A stretch of DNA of 64,000 bases from Diphasiastrum complanatum (lineage: Eukaryota > Streptophyta > Lycopodiopsida > Lycopodiales > Lycopodiaceae): positions 19,677,798-19,741,797 of the forward strand of contig CM055113.1 in the NCBI GenBank assembly GCA_029204225.1, in the 5' to 3' direction. Of the stretch, positions 35,850-46,044 are shown piece by piece; position 1 is the first letter of the stretch, and the number at the start of each line of letters is the position of its first letter. The notes under the pieces are model-generated. The model ran no database searches. It was not told where the DNA came from and saw only the letters and a list, made by a program, of their open reading frames with translations. The translations under genes and the position numbers were made by a program.

Positions 35850-38800
35850 ATTATAGAGAAGCATTCATACTGACATGATACTGAATGCAATAAAGGATAG
35901 ATTGAGAAAGAATGTAAATTCAGAAGTAGATTTGCGAGTGTCTATATCTCCTGCCCAACTTGCATCTATGTAACCACTGAGTAAATTGAGTTTGTCGTTG
36001 TCGACTGCTCCATCACAAATGCAAAAGTCCATAGTAGCTCGAAGATATCTCATAACTCTGATGAGAGCCTTCCAATGTGTTATACCAAGATTAGTCATAA
36101 ACTGACCTAGAGAGCTGACTACAAAAGCTATGTCTGGCCTAGTATAGATCATTGCGTACATAAGAGATCATATTATCAATGATAAGGATACTCATGCATC
36201 TGCTCATTCTCTTTTATTGTTCAGGAACATTGGTCCTTCAACAATTTGAGACCTGGCTCCATTGGTGAGAGATCGAACTTACAACTAACCAGATTATATC
36301 TGACTAACATATTGTAGATGTACCTCTATTGGGTAATATAGATCAACTTTTGATTTCTGTCTCTGTGGATTTGAATACTAAGGCAGAAATGAGCTTCGTC
36401 CAGATCGGTCATGTCGAATTCAGAAGATTGATGTATTTCTAAATCTGATGTAGCAGCAAACAATATTAATAGTCGAATAAAAGAATACTTGACTACTGGA
36501 CTGAAGGTCTCAATGTAATCGACGTTGTATACCTGTGAAAATCCTCTGGCAAAAAGTCGAGCTTTTCTTCTATCGATGCTTTCGTCTACTTTGTACTTGA
36601 CTTTGAAAATCCATTTGCAATCAACTACATTTCTGCTAGTAGGTAATTCGACAATCGCCCATGTCTGGTTCTTGATAAGAGATGAATACCCTTTATCCAT
36701 AGCTTCTTTCCAGACATCGAAATCAGGCTGATTGAGTGTCTCTTCGACAGTCGTCGGCAAGGTAGGTTGTAGACTCATCGATATACTTGATATGTGGTCT
36801 GGTAGCTCTTAATGATCTTTTGGGCAATAGAGGAAGTTGATCATTTTCATCATGATGTAGTTGTTGAACTGCAACATCATCATCTTCGGATTCATCGTTG
36901 ATATGTTGTTCATCCATAGTAGATGAGCTTGGACCTTCAATGAGAATATTCAACTGAGGAACTTCAAAGTTCAATATGTCGGAGGGCTCGGGACAAGTTG
37001 GCTACATGGGCTTTGCCTTTTCCCTTGAGGTCGATAAACTAATCTTCGATGAAGATGACATTTCGGCTAGTGAATATCTTCGACTCGATAGGATCGAACA
37101 AGTTGTAAGCTTGATCTGAAGTAGTGTACTTGATGAAAATACATTTGATACTATGGAAGTCGAGCTTCTTCCTAAGATGATGAGGAACATGCACATAAGC
37201 AGTACATCCAAAACTTTTAAATTCGATAAAGAAGGTTTGGTACCTGTCCAAACTTTGAGTGGTATTTTGTCTAAAAGACCTTTAGTAGGACATCTATTCT
37301 GAATATAGGTTGTTGAAATAGCTTCAGCCCAGAAGGACTTCGGAAGTGTCGCATGTGATCACATGCACTTTGCCGATTCGACTAAAGTTCTGTTCTTTCT
37401 CTTAGCAAGACCATTTGACTGAGGCGAATAGGAGATAATGTATTGTTGCTCAATGTCGTTGTTAAGGTAGTACTCCTTGAATTTAGTGAAGATATATTCT
37501 CCCTCATTGTCGGACCTCAGTGCTTTGATTTGTTTGCCAATTTGATTTTCCGCATGCTCTTTGAATTGTCTGGACTTGATGAAAGTCTCTGATTTCTACT
37601 TAATGAAGTAAACAACTGTTCTTTTGAAAAATTTGCCAATAAAGGTAATGAAATACTTTGCATCTAGTAATGATGGAGTTTGCGTAGGTATATCTGAATG
37701 AACAACATCTAACAAACCTTTTGTTGCATGTCTATGACTCGATCTAAAAGAAATCCTAGTCCACTTTCCAAGGATGCAGCTATGGTAGACAGGAAGATCG
37801 ACTTTGCCAGAAGGAAGTTGAGATCGAGTGCTAGGGATTGTCTAGACATGTTCGATACAGATGAATGTTTCAGATGTCCTAAGCAATGATGTCATAGTAA
37901 TGTTTTATTGACAAGAACAGAGGTTTTCAAGGCTTGACTAGAATCAGAATAACAATCTGCCAATCTATATAAGTATCCATGCCTCTTGTCGAGTGCAAGG
38001 ATCTTATTACTCCTATCGATAATTCTACATTGATCAAACTCGAACTCCACCTTATGACCTAAATCTGTAATTCTACTTACTGATAACAGATTTGTAGATA
38101 GTAGTTTGAATTGATCATGCTGAAATCTTAATCTTACAATACCTTCACCTTCGATAGTGTGAGTGCTATCATCACCAAGATGAACATACTTCTTTTCTGT
38201 TGTAAGGCATATAGGAATGAAAAATTTCATGATGATTGGTCATGTGTAACTTCAGAATCCAAAAATCATGAATCATCTGAATTCGCGTTTTTGTCTTTGA
38301 CCATAAATGTCTTCGTCCATTTCGACTTCAGGAGATGTTGTAACTGTATTTTGCTTGTTGATCAAGTTGCTTGGCTATATTCTTTGCTTTGAGAATTTGA
38401 AATCATGGATCTCATTGTTATTGCATTTGTAATACCTACAAAACATCTTCTTCTTCGACGAATGTGGATTCGATGATTGTTCTTGACTTTGAGTCTGTTT
38501 TTGATTCGATGCAGACTGCCTGGAGCTTTTCTACTTCTGTCGTTTCAAACCCTTGCTGACATATAGAGCATGAGACGAAGAGATAGACGAGATGTCTTGA
38601 CTTCTTCAATAATCTTCTTGTAGCAACATAGTGATAACTCTGGTAAGAGTTAAATCTGAGTGTGTCATGATGATCATCACCCAATTCTCATACATAAAGG
38701 GTAGGCTTGAAAGCAATGTCATAAATGCGTCTTGATCGTATATGACTAATCCAACAGCGGCCATCGGTTCCAAGAGATTCTTAAACTGGTTAATATGATT

Positions 38801-39166
38801 CTGAAGAGAATCGTTGTTTGACATCTTGAGTGTGAAGAATTTCCTTCGAAGATGTAACTTGGTAGTTACATCTCTCACATCATATAGTGAGCTCAAGATG
38901 TCCCAAACTTCTTTCAAAGGTTGGGCTTCAGCTAAGTGGCCAATCTAAGTATCTGATATATTGAAGATAATAAGCGCGAAAGCTTTACAATCTTTCAATT
39001 TCCACTTCGAGTTTTCTATGTCGTCTTCAGGCTTCACTTCGATACATGTAACAACATCCCACAACTCGTTGGTGATTAGCAAGGTCTTCATCTTACATTT
39101 CCATAAATGATAATTGGATCTATTCAGCTTGTCTGCGATAAGACTGGCATTACTTTGAGAATCCAT
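35850..39166 (-). pseudogene. Third decayed Ty1/copia gag-pol
   Basis: Gag begins at the ATG at 39166 (MDSQSNASLIADKLN) and continues in another frame at 38606-38917 (TTKLHLRRKFFTLKM). A degraded zinc knuckle follows near 38430-38460. Protease-to-integrase sequence lies at 37892-38230 (LLSVSRITDLGHKVEF), integrase at 37040-37650, a serine/acid-rich linker at 36723-36974, RT at 36326-36778 (NVVDCKWIFKVKYK; ETFSPVVK) and RNase H at 35865-36161 (YTRPDIAFVVSSLGQF, DASWAGDIDTRKSTS). The RT core with the YVDD box is missing, since sequence jumps from the fingers to a region ending SIQIHRDR. Many frame breaks. Codon and base style differ from the neighbouring copias, with more TCG, so this is a separate lineage. 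Confidence 0.88.
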
Positions 39167-39332
39167 CTGGAACTTTAGTCTGTCGACATTAAGAGAGATA
39201 TCGTGCTGCGTTACAATTGAAAATCGATTCTGATATCAAAACAAATTGATTCGAATTGAAAATTTTGATATCGCGAAAGACATCAAGTATTAGAGCTTGT
39301 GCTCTGATAGTATTAGGCCTTGAAGAATCAAC

Positions 39333-39344
39333 GCTCTAATACCA
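39333..39344 (-). other. Primer-binding site, variant TGGTATTAGAGC
   Basis: Directly borders the LTR start at 39345 (TGTTGAAAAG on the plus strand). One base differs from TGGTATCAGAGC. Confidence 0.85.
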
Positions 39345-39576
39345 TGTTGAAAAGAGGTGTGTGAAAAGATAGGATCAAATAGAATACAATAATAGGAATT
39401 CGAACGACAAGAATTAAAACTTATCGTGCACAGCGGAATAAACTATTTTTCTCTTTCTCCATGCATGACTACGCCTATCAATTTCGAACAGAATAATAGT
39501 GATAGAAATCACGTTCGATCTTATAGTAACTAACTTTGAAATCATTAGTACTATAGTGATTACGTAGACAAACATT

Positions 39577-39577
<1 letters not shown>
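39345..39577 (-). repeat. 5' LTR of the third copia, interrupted by a CT tract
   Basis: Begins after the primer site; the part from 39428 matches 35698-35806. LTR similarity ends exactly where the CT run begins. Confidence 0.8.

Positions 39578-39667
<90 letters not shown>
39578..39667. repeat. (CT)45 microsatellite
   Basis: A pure 90-bp CT run at the broken end of the LTR. Confidence 0.97.
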
Positions 39668-39671
<4 letters not shown>

Positions 39672-39679
39672 CGTACTAC

Positions 39680-39812
39680 GTCCCACCCCCTGGAACCATC
39701 CCACCTCCTCTACGTATTGTCCCTCCACCCCCCCTCAACCATCCCTCCCTCTCCTTCACAAACTAACCCCCTCCCCCCGAACCATCCCTCCTACTCCTCC
39801 GCGTATTGCCCC
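39680..39812. repeat. C-rich minisatellite, three 43-bp units
   Basis: AACCATCCC recurs at 39694, 39737 and 39780, exactly 43 bp apart, with TACGTATTG / GCGTATTG in the first and third units. Strongly C-rich on this strand. Confidence 0.85.
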
Positions 39813-40325
39813 CAATACCAACAGCATAGCATATATCTGGTCCAGTCGTGGTAAGGTAAATAAAGCTCCCTACTAACTGCCTATACAACGTAGCATCAAA
39901 TGGTTGTGATTCGTCAAGCTTAGAAAGCTTTCTAGTTGGCTCAAAAGGAGTGTTCATTGGCTTGCAATCTTGTAGTCTGAACATGTGCAACAACTCTCTG
40001 TTGTACTTCACCTATGTTAGACCCACCTCATGTCCTTTTTGCCACACCTCCACTCCAAGGCAATAATGCATTAGGTTGAGATCTATCATCTCGGATTTTT
40101 CCATGAGATCCTTCTTGATCATGTCTATCATCTCTTGATTATTTCCCATAATAATCAAGTCATCAACATAAAGAGCAACCAAAGCAATCATACCATCAGA
40201 GCATAAGACATAAATGTTTGGATCAGAGTGTGTTCTCATCATCCCCTTAGAACGAAAGTAGGCATCAATCCTGCTGTACCACACACGTGGTGCTTGTTTG
40301 AGACCATAAGGGTGCCTTAAGAATG
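39813..40325 (-). pseudogene. Copia reverse transcriptase fragment
   Basis: The minus strand reads YGLKQAPRVWYSRID, then ALYVDDLIIMG, HYCLGVEVWQKG and, after a stop or frame change near 40011, LYRQLVGSFIYLTTTGPDICYAVG. RNase H is lost where the sequence runs into the C-rich minisatellite. It resembles the plus-strand element at 46-49.9 kb (HYCLGLEVW, LAGSLIYLTTSRPD) more than the other minus-strand copias. Confidence 0.88.
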
Positions 40326-40458
40326 GTTTCTAAGGCATTCTGGCCAACCTTACACTGAAGTTTAGCGAAGAAGGCGAAGGGGCCTTGGTTTCCAAATCTA
40401 CGCAAATCTTATTTTAACACTCTCAGGCATTTCTGTTCATGTGAAGTCTACATGAAAA

Positions 40459-40836
40459 CATATCCACAGACTAGGTCTTTGGCCACTCTTGTTATTTATG
40501 CGCACAATGTTATGTGGATAGTCTTTCATGCGTTCTCCACCGACTTGGTCTTTGGCCACTTGTGTGGAAATATATATCCACATGTTGTTGTCGCATGGAT
40601 AGCTAATCAAAACACTATGCATAGACTTGATCTCAAAGGATAATGGACATATCCACAGACTAGGTCTTTGGCCACTCTTGTTATTTATGCGCACAATGTT
40701 ATGTGGATAGTCTTTCATGCGTTCTCCACCAACTTGGTCTTTGGCCACTTGTGTGGAAATATATATCCACATGTAGTTGTCGCATGGATAGCTAATCAAA
40801 ACACTATGCATAGACTTGATCTCAAAGGATAATGGA
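40459..40836. repeat. Two-copy tandem duplication, 189-bp unit
   Basis: Units at 40459-40647 and 40648-40836 are almost identical (for example GACTTGG/AACTTGG and GTTGTTG/GTAGTTG). Because 189 is a multiple of three, an open frame (40437-40811 minus) passes through both. No known domain is seen in it. Confidence 0.93.
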
Positions 40837-42185
40837 TTCCAACTATGAAAATTTCATGCAAAATCAAAATTTTATAGTCCATCATCTTCCTTCAACTGGT
40901 GTCTCGTAAGATGCAAGAAAGTCGCCCATGTCCACGCAAGATAAATGGATTTAGACATAGGGAGTGGATGGTCGGAACTATTGTGCACTCCATTTCAGAC
41001 TCTCCTTTAATAGAATTAAACATGCAAAATGAGATTAACTTAGTATAGACATTAAGCACTTCCTAGTTAATAACTAAAACATACTTCAAAATTCATATAT
41101 CTTCTAATCCTAACTAGAATTAAAATCATAACAAATCTAAACTTTCTATATACAACTAGTAGTAAGCAACAAGTTGTCTCTTCTAACAAGCAATTTGGCA
41201 AGCCTCCAAGCTAACCAAGGTGCCAATTTGTGGGCTTATTAAACTACTATATAAACATTTATTTGCATTGCTTGAGATCCATACTTTAGATTTATATTGC
41301 AAGGATGATATTTCTCTCCTTATTCTTATCATAAACAAAGCAAGACTTATGCTCCAACACTCCTCACAAATCATTCTTTGACCATCCTTCTAAGTTTGGA
41401 ATTCAATAGAAAGTACTCTATACTTGATCATTGTTTTTTTCTATCTCCATCATTGCACTTTTTCCTTTACATCTATGAGCTAGTTTTGTTACATGTAAAT
41501 CAATCAAGGCAACTTGACAACTTGGTAGTGTTGCTTAATCATATGTTGCTCCTCTTATCTTTTAAGCTACTGGTGTGATTTTATAGAAGGCCTATTGTCA
41601 CCATTCCAATTTACTTCCATTGATCCATATATAGATGTTTGCAAAAATACACATTACCAATCTCTAACATTACACTCCACTATTTCTCAAAAGTATCCCA
41701 AAAAAGTTACCTTGTAAAAAACCAAATGTTATTTTTTGAAAACTTGTTTGAAAGAAAATATAAATATTATATCCAACTTGGTCATGATTAAGTTATTAAA
41801 GTAAATCACTACTTTTATTATTGAATGATGGGAAAACCCATCAATACAAAAAATGAAAGTACATAGACTAATAATGCCAAATGGCAAAAAGCAATTAAGC
41901 TAAAATTCTTAATAAAACATTAAACATTAAAATAATTACTCAAAACCTACTACTTTATATAAGTCACTAACTAGAATAGTGTCACTAATAGTTAATGCAA
42001 GAAGCTTTGAAGCAGCCGCTCCTGCAAATTGAGCTCGTCAAAGAATTGAAAGTGCTTGCAAACCTTGCAATGCAACAAAAACACATTGACGATAAAAAGA
42101 TACAATGACGGACAGTAACGTAACATTTTGTCCTTGGCGTTTCACAATAAGTTCCGCACATAAAAACAAGAAATCATTAAATTTT
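40837..42185. other. No gene recognised
   Basis: AT-rich, with short open frames only. Confidence 0.35.
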
Positions 42186-42295
42186 TTGTGAATGGATCTT
42201 TTTGGTGAGAAAAATCCGAGGAGAGTCTTCTTCAATTCTCGACCCCATCACATCATAATTGTCTTCAAAATCAATAATAGGTGATGCAAAGGAGA
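42186..42295 (-). pseudogene. Short fragment of copia integrase-RT linker
   Basis: The frame reads PIIDFEDNYDVMGSRIEEDS, nearly the same as the linker of the outer copia (IDFEDNHDVMGSRFEEDS near 26200-26270). It is isolated, with no neighbouring copia domains. Confidence 0.8.
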
Positions 42296-42599
42296 TGAAA
42301 TCTTCATCGGATGCACGGTCATTATAATCTTGCTCATTCTCTCGAGCTACGTGAGATGTATTAGCCCCTTGTATAGTGGAAGAAGAACGAAGATGATCTT
42401 GTTGAGAGGGATCAGCAATAATAACATCTTCAAGAGTGTGAATTAACTCACGTGACAGAACAAGGTCAACATCCCGACGAGATGATTGCAAAGATGGCCC
42501 TGACAAAATGTGTATATTCTCAAACATGATGAAAACCAGCATGAGCAATAGCAACAACATCACGAATGGAATCATGTGACACTACATCCAAGAAATTCA

Positions 42600-43690
42600 G
42601 CACATGACCACCTGAAAATTAGACAGACTATTTAACATTGGATGTGATAGCTCCAATCTAGTACAAAGGGCAATAATAGACAAATCAGAGGAGAGTCGCA
42701 AAAGTGAGAGAACTAGATGCTTAGACCGGCACATAAAAGAAGACGAGCCCAAATAGCATCAGATAATGAATCATTGATAAGCTCAGTGAAAATATAAGAG
42801 TGGAAATGCTCCATGAGAGTCTTCTGAAAAAACTATTTTTTGATTTGCCACCAAAGATTCAAAGGGAGGCATAACAGGCTGCACAAGTGGTGGAAGTGCT
42901 TCAAACTTTTTGATCTGGCACATAGCTGAGGGTCATATTCCGGGACGTCAATCTCTAACAATGCGAAGATCGTATTGAAAAGCAAAATTGTCAATTTCCA
43001 AAAGAGCCACCAGATCAAAAAGAACAGACTGGTTACCCTGCTGGGATTTGGAAACTAGTCAGAAGCAACAAGTGCCCCAACTTTCTAAAAAAGTAGCCAG
43101 AGCAGTGCAAGCGGTAGATACTAGGCCACCACCCACGTGAAAGATAGCCAGGACGTTGGGCAAAGCACTAAGTGAGAATTCCGAAAGCAACCTAACAGTT
43201 TTCAAATTTTGGCCAAATATCATAATGATGAGCAAATTCATTCAGAGTATCCCACATGACGTATCCAAGAGAACTAATGAAAGCACCAAGTGCCTTAATG
43301 TCATGCTCAGAAGTAATGAACTCTATAGGGAAAGAGAAATTTGCTGGAAGGCCTTTTGAACACCAAGCTACACACCTAGACTTATTCATCTTAAGCCCAA
43401 GAGAGCAAAGTTGTGTTAAGAAATGCAAAAAAACTGGGATGAATTTACTAGCAAATTCGCCTATATGTGTCTCATCTACAATGGAGGGGAATAGACGGGA
43501 GGAGGCATAATAGTGTGCCAAAGCAAGGAGAGGTCCACCTAAGGGGTCCCCCTGTTGAGTTCCCTTGGCAGAAGAAATGATGATAACATCACATGTATGA
43601 GAAGCAAAACTAAAGTATAAACATGAACTTTTAGAATAAGAGCGCACAAAAGGAATGAATAAGGCTAGTGTATCTTGTGGTTCCATGAAG
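42600..43690 (-). pseudogene. LINE-type reverse transcriptase remnant
   Basis: The longest piece (43192-43686) has GTQQGDPLGGPLLALAHY, the RT motif of non-LTR elements, then SIVDETHIGEF where the catalytic ADD would be, and LGLKMNKSRCVAW, the typical segment after it. The two catalytic aspartates are therefore at least partly replaced. Continuing leftwards the sequence reads ALPNVLAIFHVGGG and related hydrophobic pieces in shifting frames down to about 42600. The start is lost. A non-LTR origin is secure; the exact clade is not. Confidence 0.8.
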
Positions 43691-45050
43691 TTCTTGAAGC
43701 CGCTCGAGAAACAAAAACTTAATCAAGATGAAGATCTTAAATAGCTCATAAAGCATGGACAACATCTCACAACCACCAGGAGTAGCACACCCAAACTGAA
43801 ACGGAAAAAGATCCCGAAACTAGAAAAAATCAATATTCCTACTGCATTCATGAAACTATGGAAAAACAAGACCACGATGATCGCTTATTCAACATTTGAT
43901 CAGGCTATCAAACGACCCTTGCTTTCTCTCTCACAATTTGCTCACCCATTCGCTTTGTTTCCTGCTGCCACATCTTTAGAATTACTTAGTTATTGTTTTC
44001 CTTTGGTGAAACGTTGTCTGAATTTCTGCATGACATTGTATGACAGAGTTTTGCTTTCATAAAACCTTATAAACCCGCATGTAAATAGGAGTTTGCGTGC
44101 GGTTTTGCCTTGAAGTACCTAGTTATACCTCTGAAATTGCTGGCTGTCCAATTGCTGTAGATCATCTTCCCATAAATTCAACCTACGTTATAATATTATG
44201 ATAGACTGTCTCGCTTTAAATAACCAAATCTGCCCATGTGTGGTGTGGTGTGGTGTGGTGGTAGGGGGTTTTTGTTGTGGGATTCACCACCCAACTTCAA
44301 ACCCCCCTCCACACATTGGTTGTATCAAAATATATTCATTTATTTATTTATTTATATTTATATTTATATATCTATAAATCCAATGATATAAAAACTCTAC
44401 TCCGATAGTTTTCTATCATGATGACCAAGAAACAAATGCAATTTTCTATGTTATCAAACCACGAAAAATCCCTATGGTTAACTGCAGAATTAGCCAAAAT
44501 CTAAGTACTGTCTTGTCGATAGCAAGAAGATAAGCACTCAAATTGAATATGAGTAACAAATGAGCTTTCAGGTTTCACACATGATAAAACTACGCATCAC
44601 AAATCAACTGGTTATCACTAAAAAGGGGCAAGAAGGGGACAAGTACCACCACTCTAAAAAATTGCAGGTGGGCCTAAAACAAGAAGATAAAAATTTTAAT
44701 CAAAAATGTCAGTAACAAATAAAAAAGAGCCAGGAAGTTGTAGTTGAAAGCACTAATTTCTTGCTAATGTGTCAAGTAGATAGAATATTTAAGATAGGAG
44801 AAAAAAATAGTGCACTCATAAACAGTGAATGACTTCACCGATACACACATTAGCTCCGCATTCTCCAATTCATATCTGAATAACAACAGCTACTAAAGAA
44901 CACAAAGTCTACATGTTCCATGATTTGATTCAACCAACAGCAAGCAAACAGGTATTTGTTTAAACAAATACCTGCGTACAATTACCAGTAATATCTCCAA
45001 ACAAACCCCATGCAAACCATAGAATTTCCAAGTATTCCCCAAAAATAAAG

Positions 45051-45053
<3 letters not shown>
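43691..45053. other. No gene recognised; simple repeats only
   Basis: Includes a TGTGG-type run near 44236-44262 and TTTA/TATT runs near 44338-44370. The part nearest 45375 may include the 3' untranslated region of the U-box gene. Confidence 0.4.
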
Positions 45054-45104
<51 letters not shown>

Positions 45105-45108
45105 GAGA
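45054..45108. repeat. GA microsatellite
   Basis: GA run with one CAG interruption, about 270 bp beyond the stop codon of the U-box gene. Confidence 0.95.
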
Positions 45109-45375
45109 CTTTTCTTCAAAAGTGGAAGACATTTAATACACTAATTTCAAGCTCATCAGCCAATTCCAAAGATTTCCACTATATATTTTCTCAGACATAT
45201 ACTCGGATACAACAATGCTGAATAAGGCCGTGCCACTGAGCCGTGCAAATCACAGATAATTCCGGTGTAAAAAATGCATCTAGCCAAATCTTACTTTTAC
45301 CTCAAAGGGATACTGGCAACTCCTTTACCTCTTACAGAACATCATGGCATATTAGGTTCATGAAATACTTGAGCC

Positions 45376-45544
45376 CTATACCTTAGACATGTCATAGGCC
45401 CATAAAGACTGCGATCCTGGAGTACTATAATAATCACCAAGATGAGGAATTTGAACAGAGCTCGTGGTAGTTGACCATGCAGGACTGCCTTGACCAGTAA
45501 ACATAGACCAGCCAGTCTCCAGGCCCATCCTCTTTGTAGACAAC
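45376..45544 (-). CDS. U-box protein gene, terminal exon
   Basis: The acceptor (CTTGTTTTAG then GTTGTC) opens a frame whose first base completes a Gly codon left open by the exon at 56852-56992. It gives 55 residues (LSTKRMGLETGW … LWAYDMSKV) and the stop TAG at 45376-45378. The tail is rich in Ser, Thr and aromatic residues and has no recognised domain. The phase agreement, clean open frame and good acceptor support it; the joining of these two exons across 11.3 kb is inferred. Exons between them with compatible phase cannot be excluded. Confidence 0.72.
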
Positions 45545-45564
45545 CTAAAACAAGACCAAGATAA

Positions 45565-45568
<4 letters not shown>

Positions 45569-45620
<52 letters not shown>
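45569..45620. repeat. (TC)26 microsatellite beside the splice acceptor
   Basis: A pure 52-bp run which in the gene's direction is GA, lying 24 bases upstream of the terminal exon acceptor. Confidence 0.97.
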
Positions 45621-45623
<3 letters not shown>

Positions 45624-46044
45624 GATACCCGTTCGGTGTTCGGAACAAGACAGGTTCCATATGTATGGAATTTATAGAAAAAGATTGTATTTTTTTCCCC
45701 TGAGAAAATATCCCTTCCTCAAACAAAAATTTGAAATTATATTTTTGGAAGTCGACTTCTTTTGGGTTCTTAGGGAATATGTAATCTATTTGTGACCAAT
45801 TCTCTATTTGAATTGCATGTTATACGAAGTATACCTCACTTTTTGTCAATCTTCACATGCTCTCCTCTTTGACCTCCTCTTTGACACGTTCATTGCTGAA
45901 AAAAAAAATATGACCCATATTTGGAATATTGAAGCCTTACTGGGAGATTGGCTGATGAACTTTTTTGCTCATCAGGTAGACATTGTACAATAGAATATTG
46001 TTCAACCTTGATGAGGATGTGTGGTGTTGAATTGTTGAAGATAC

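Noticed and set aside
40437-40811. 124-codon minus-strand ORF with internal repeat
   Set aside because: Its length comes from the 189-bp tandem duplication being a multiple of three; no similarity to known proteins was recognised.
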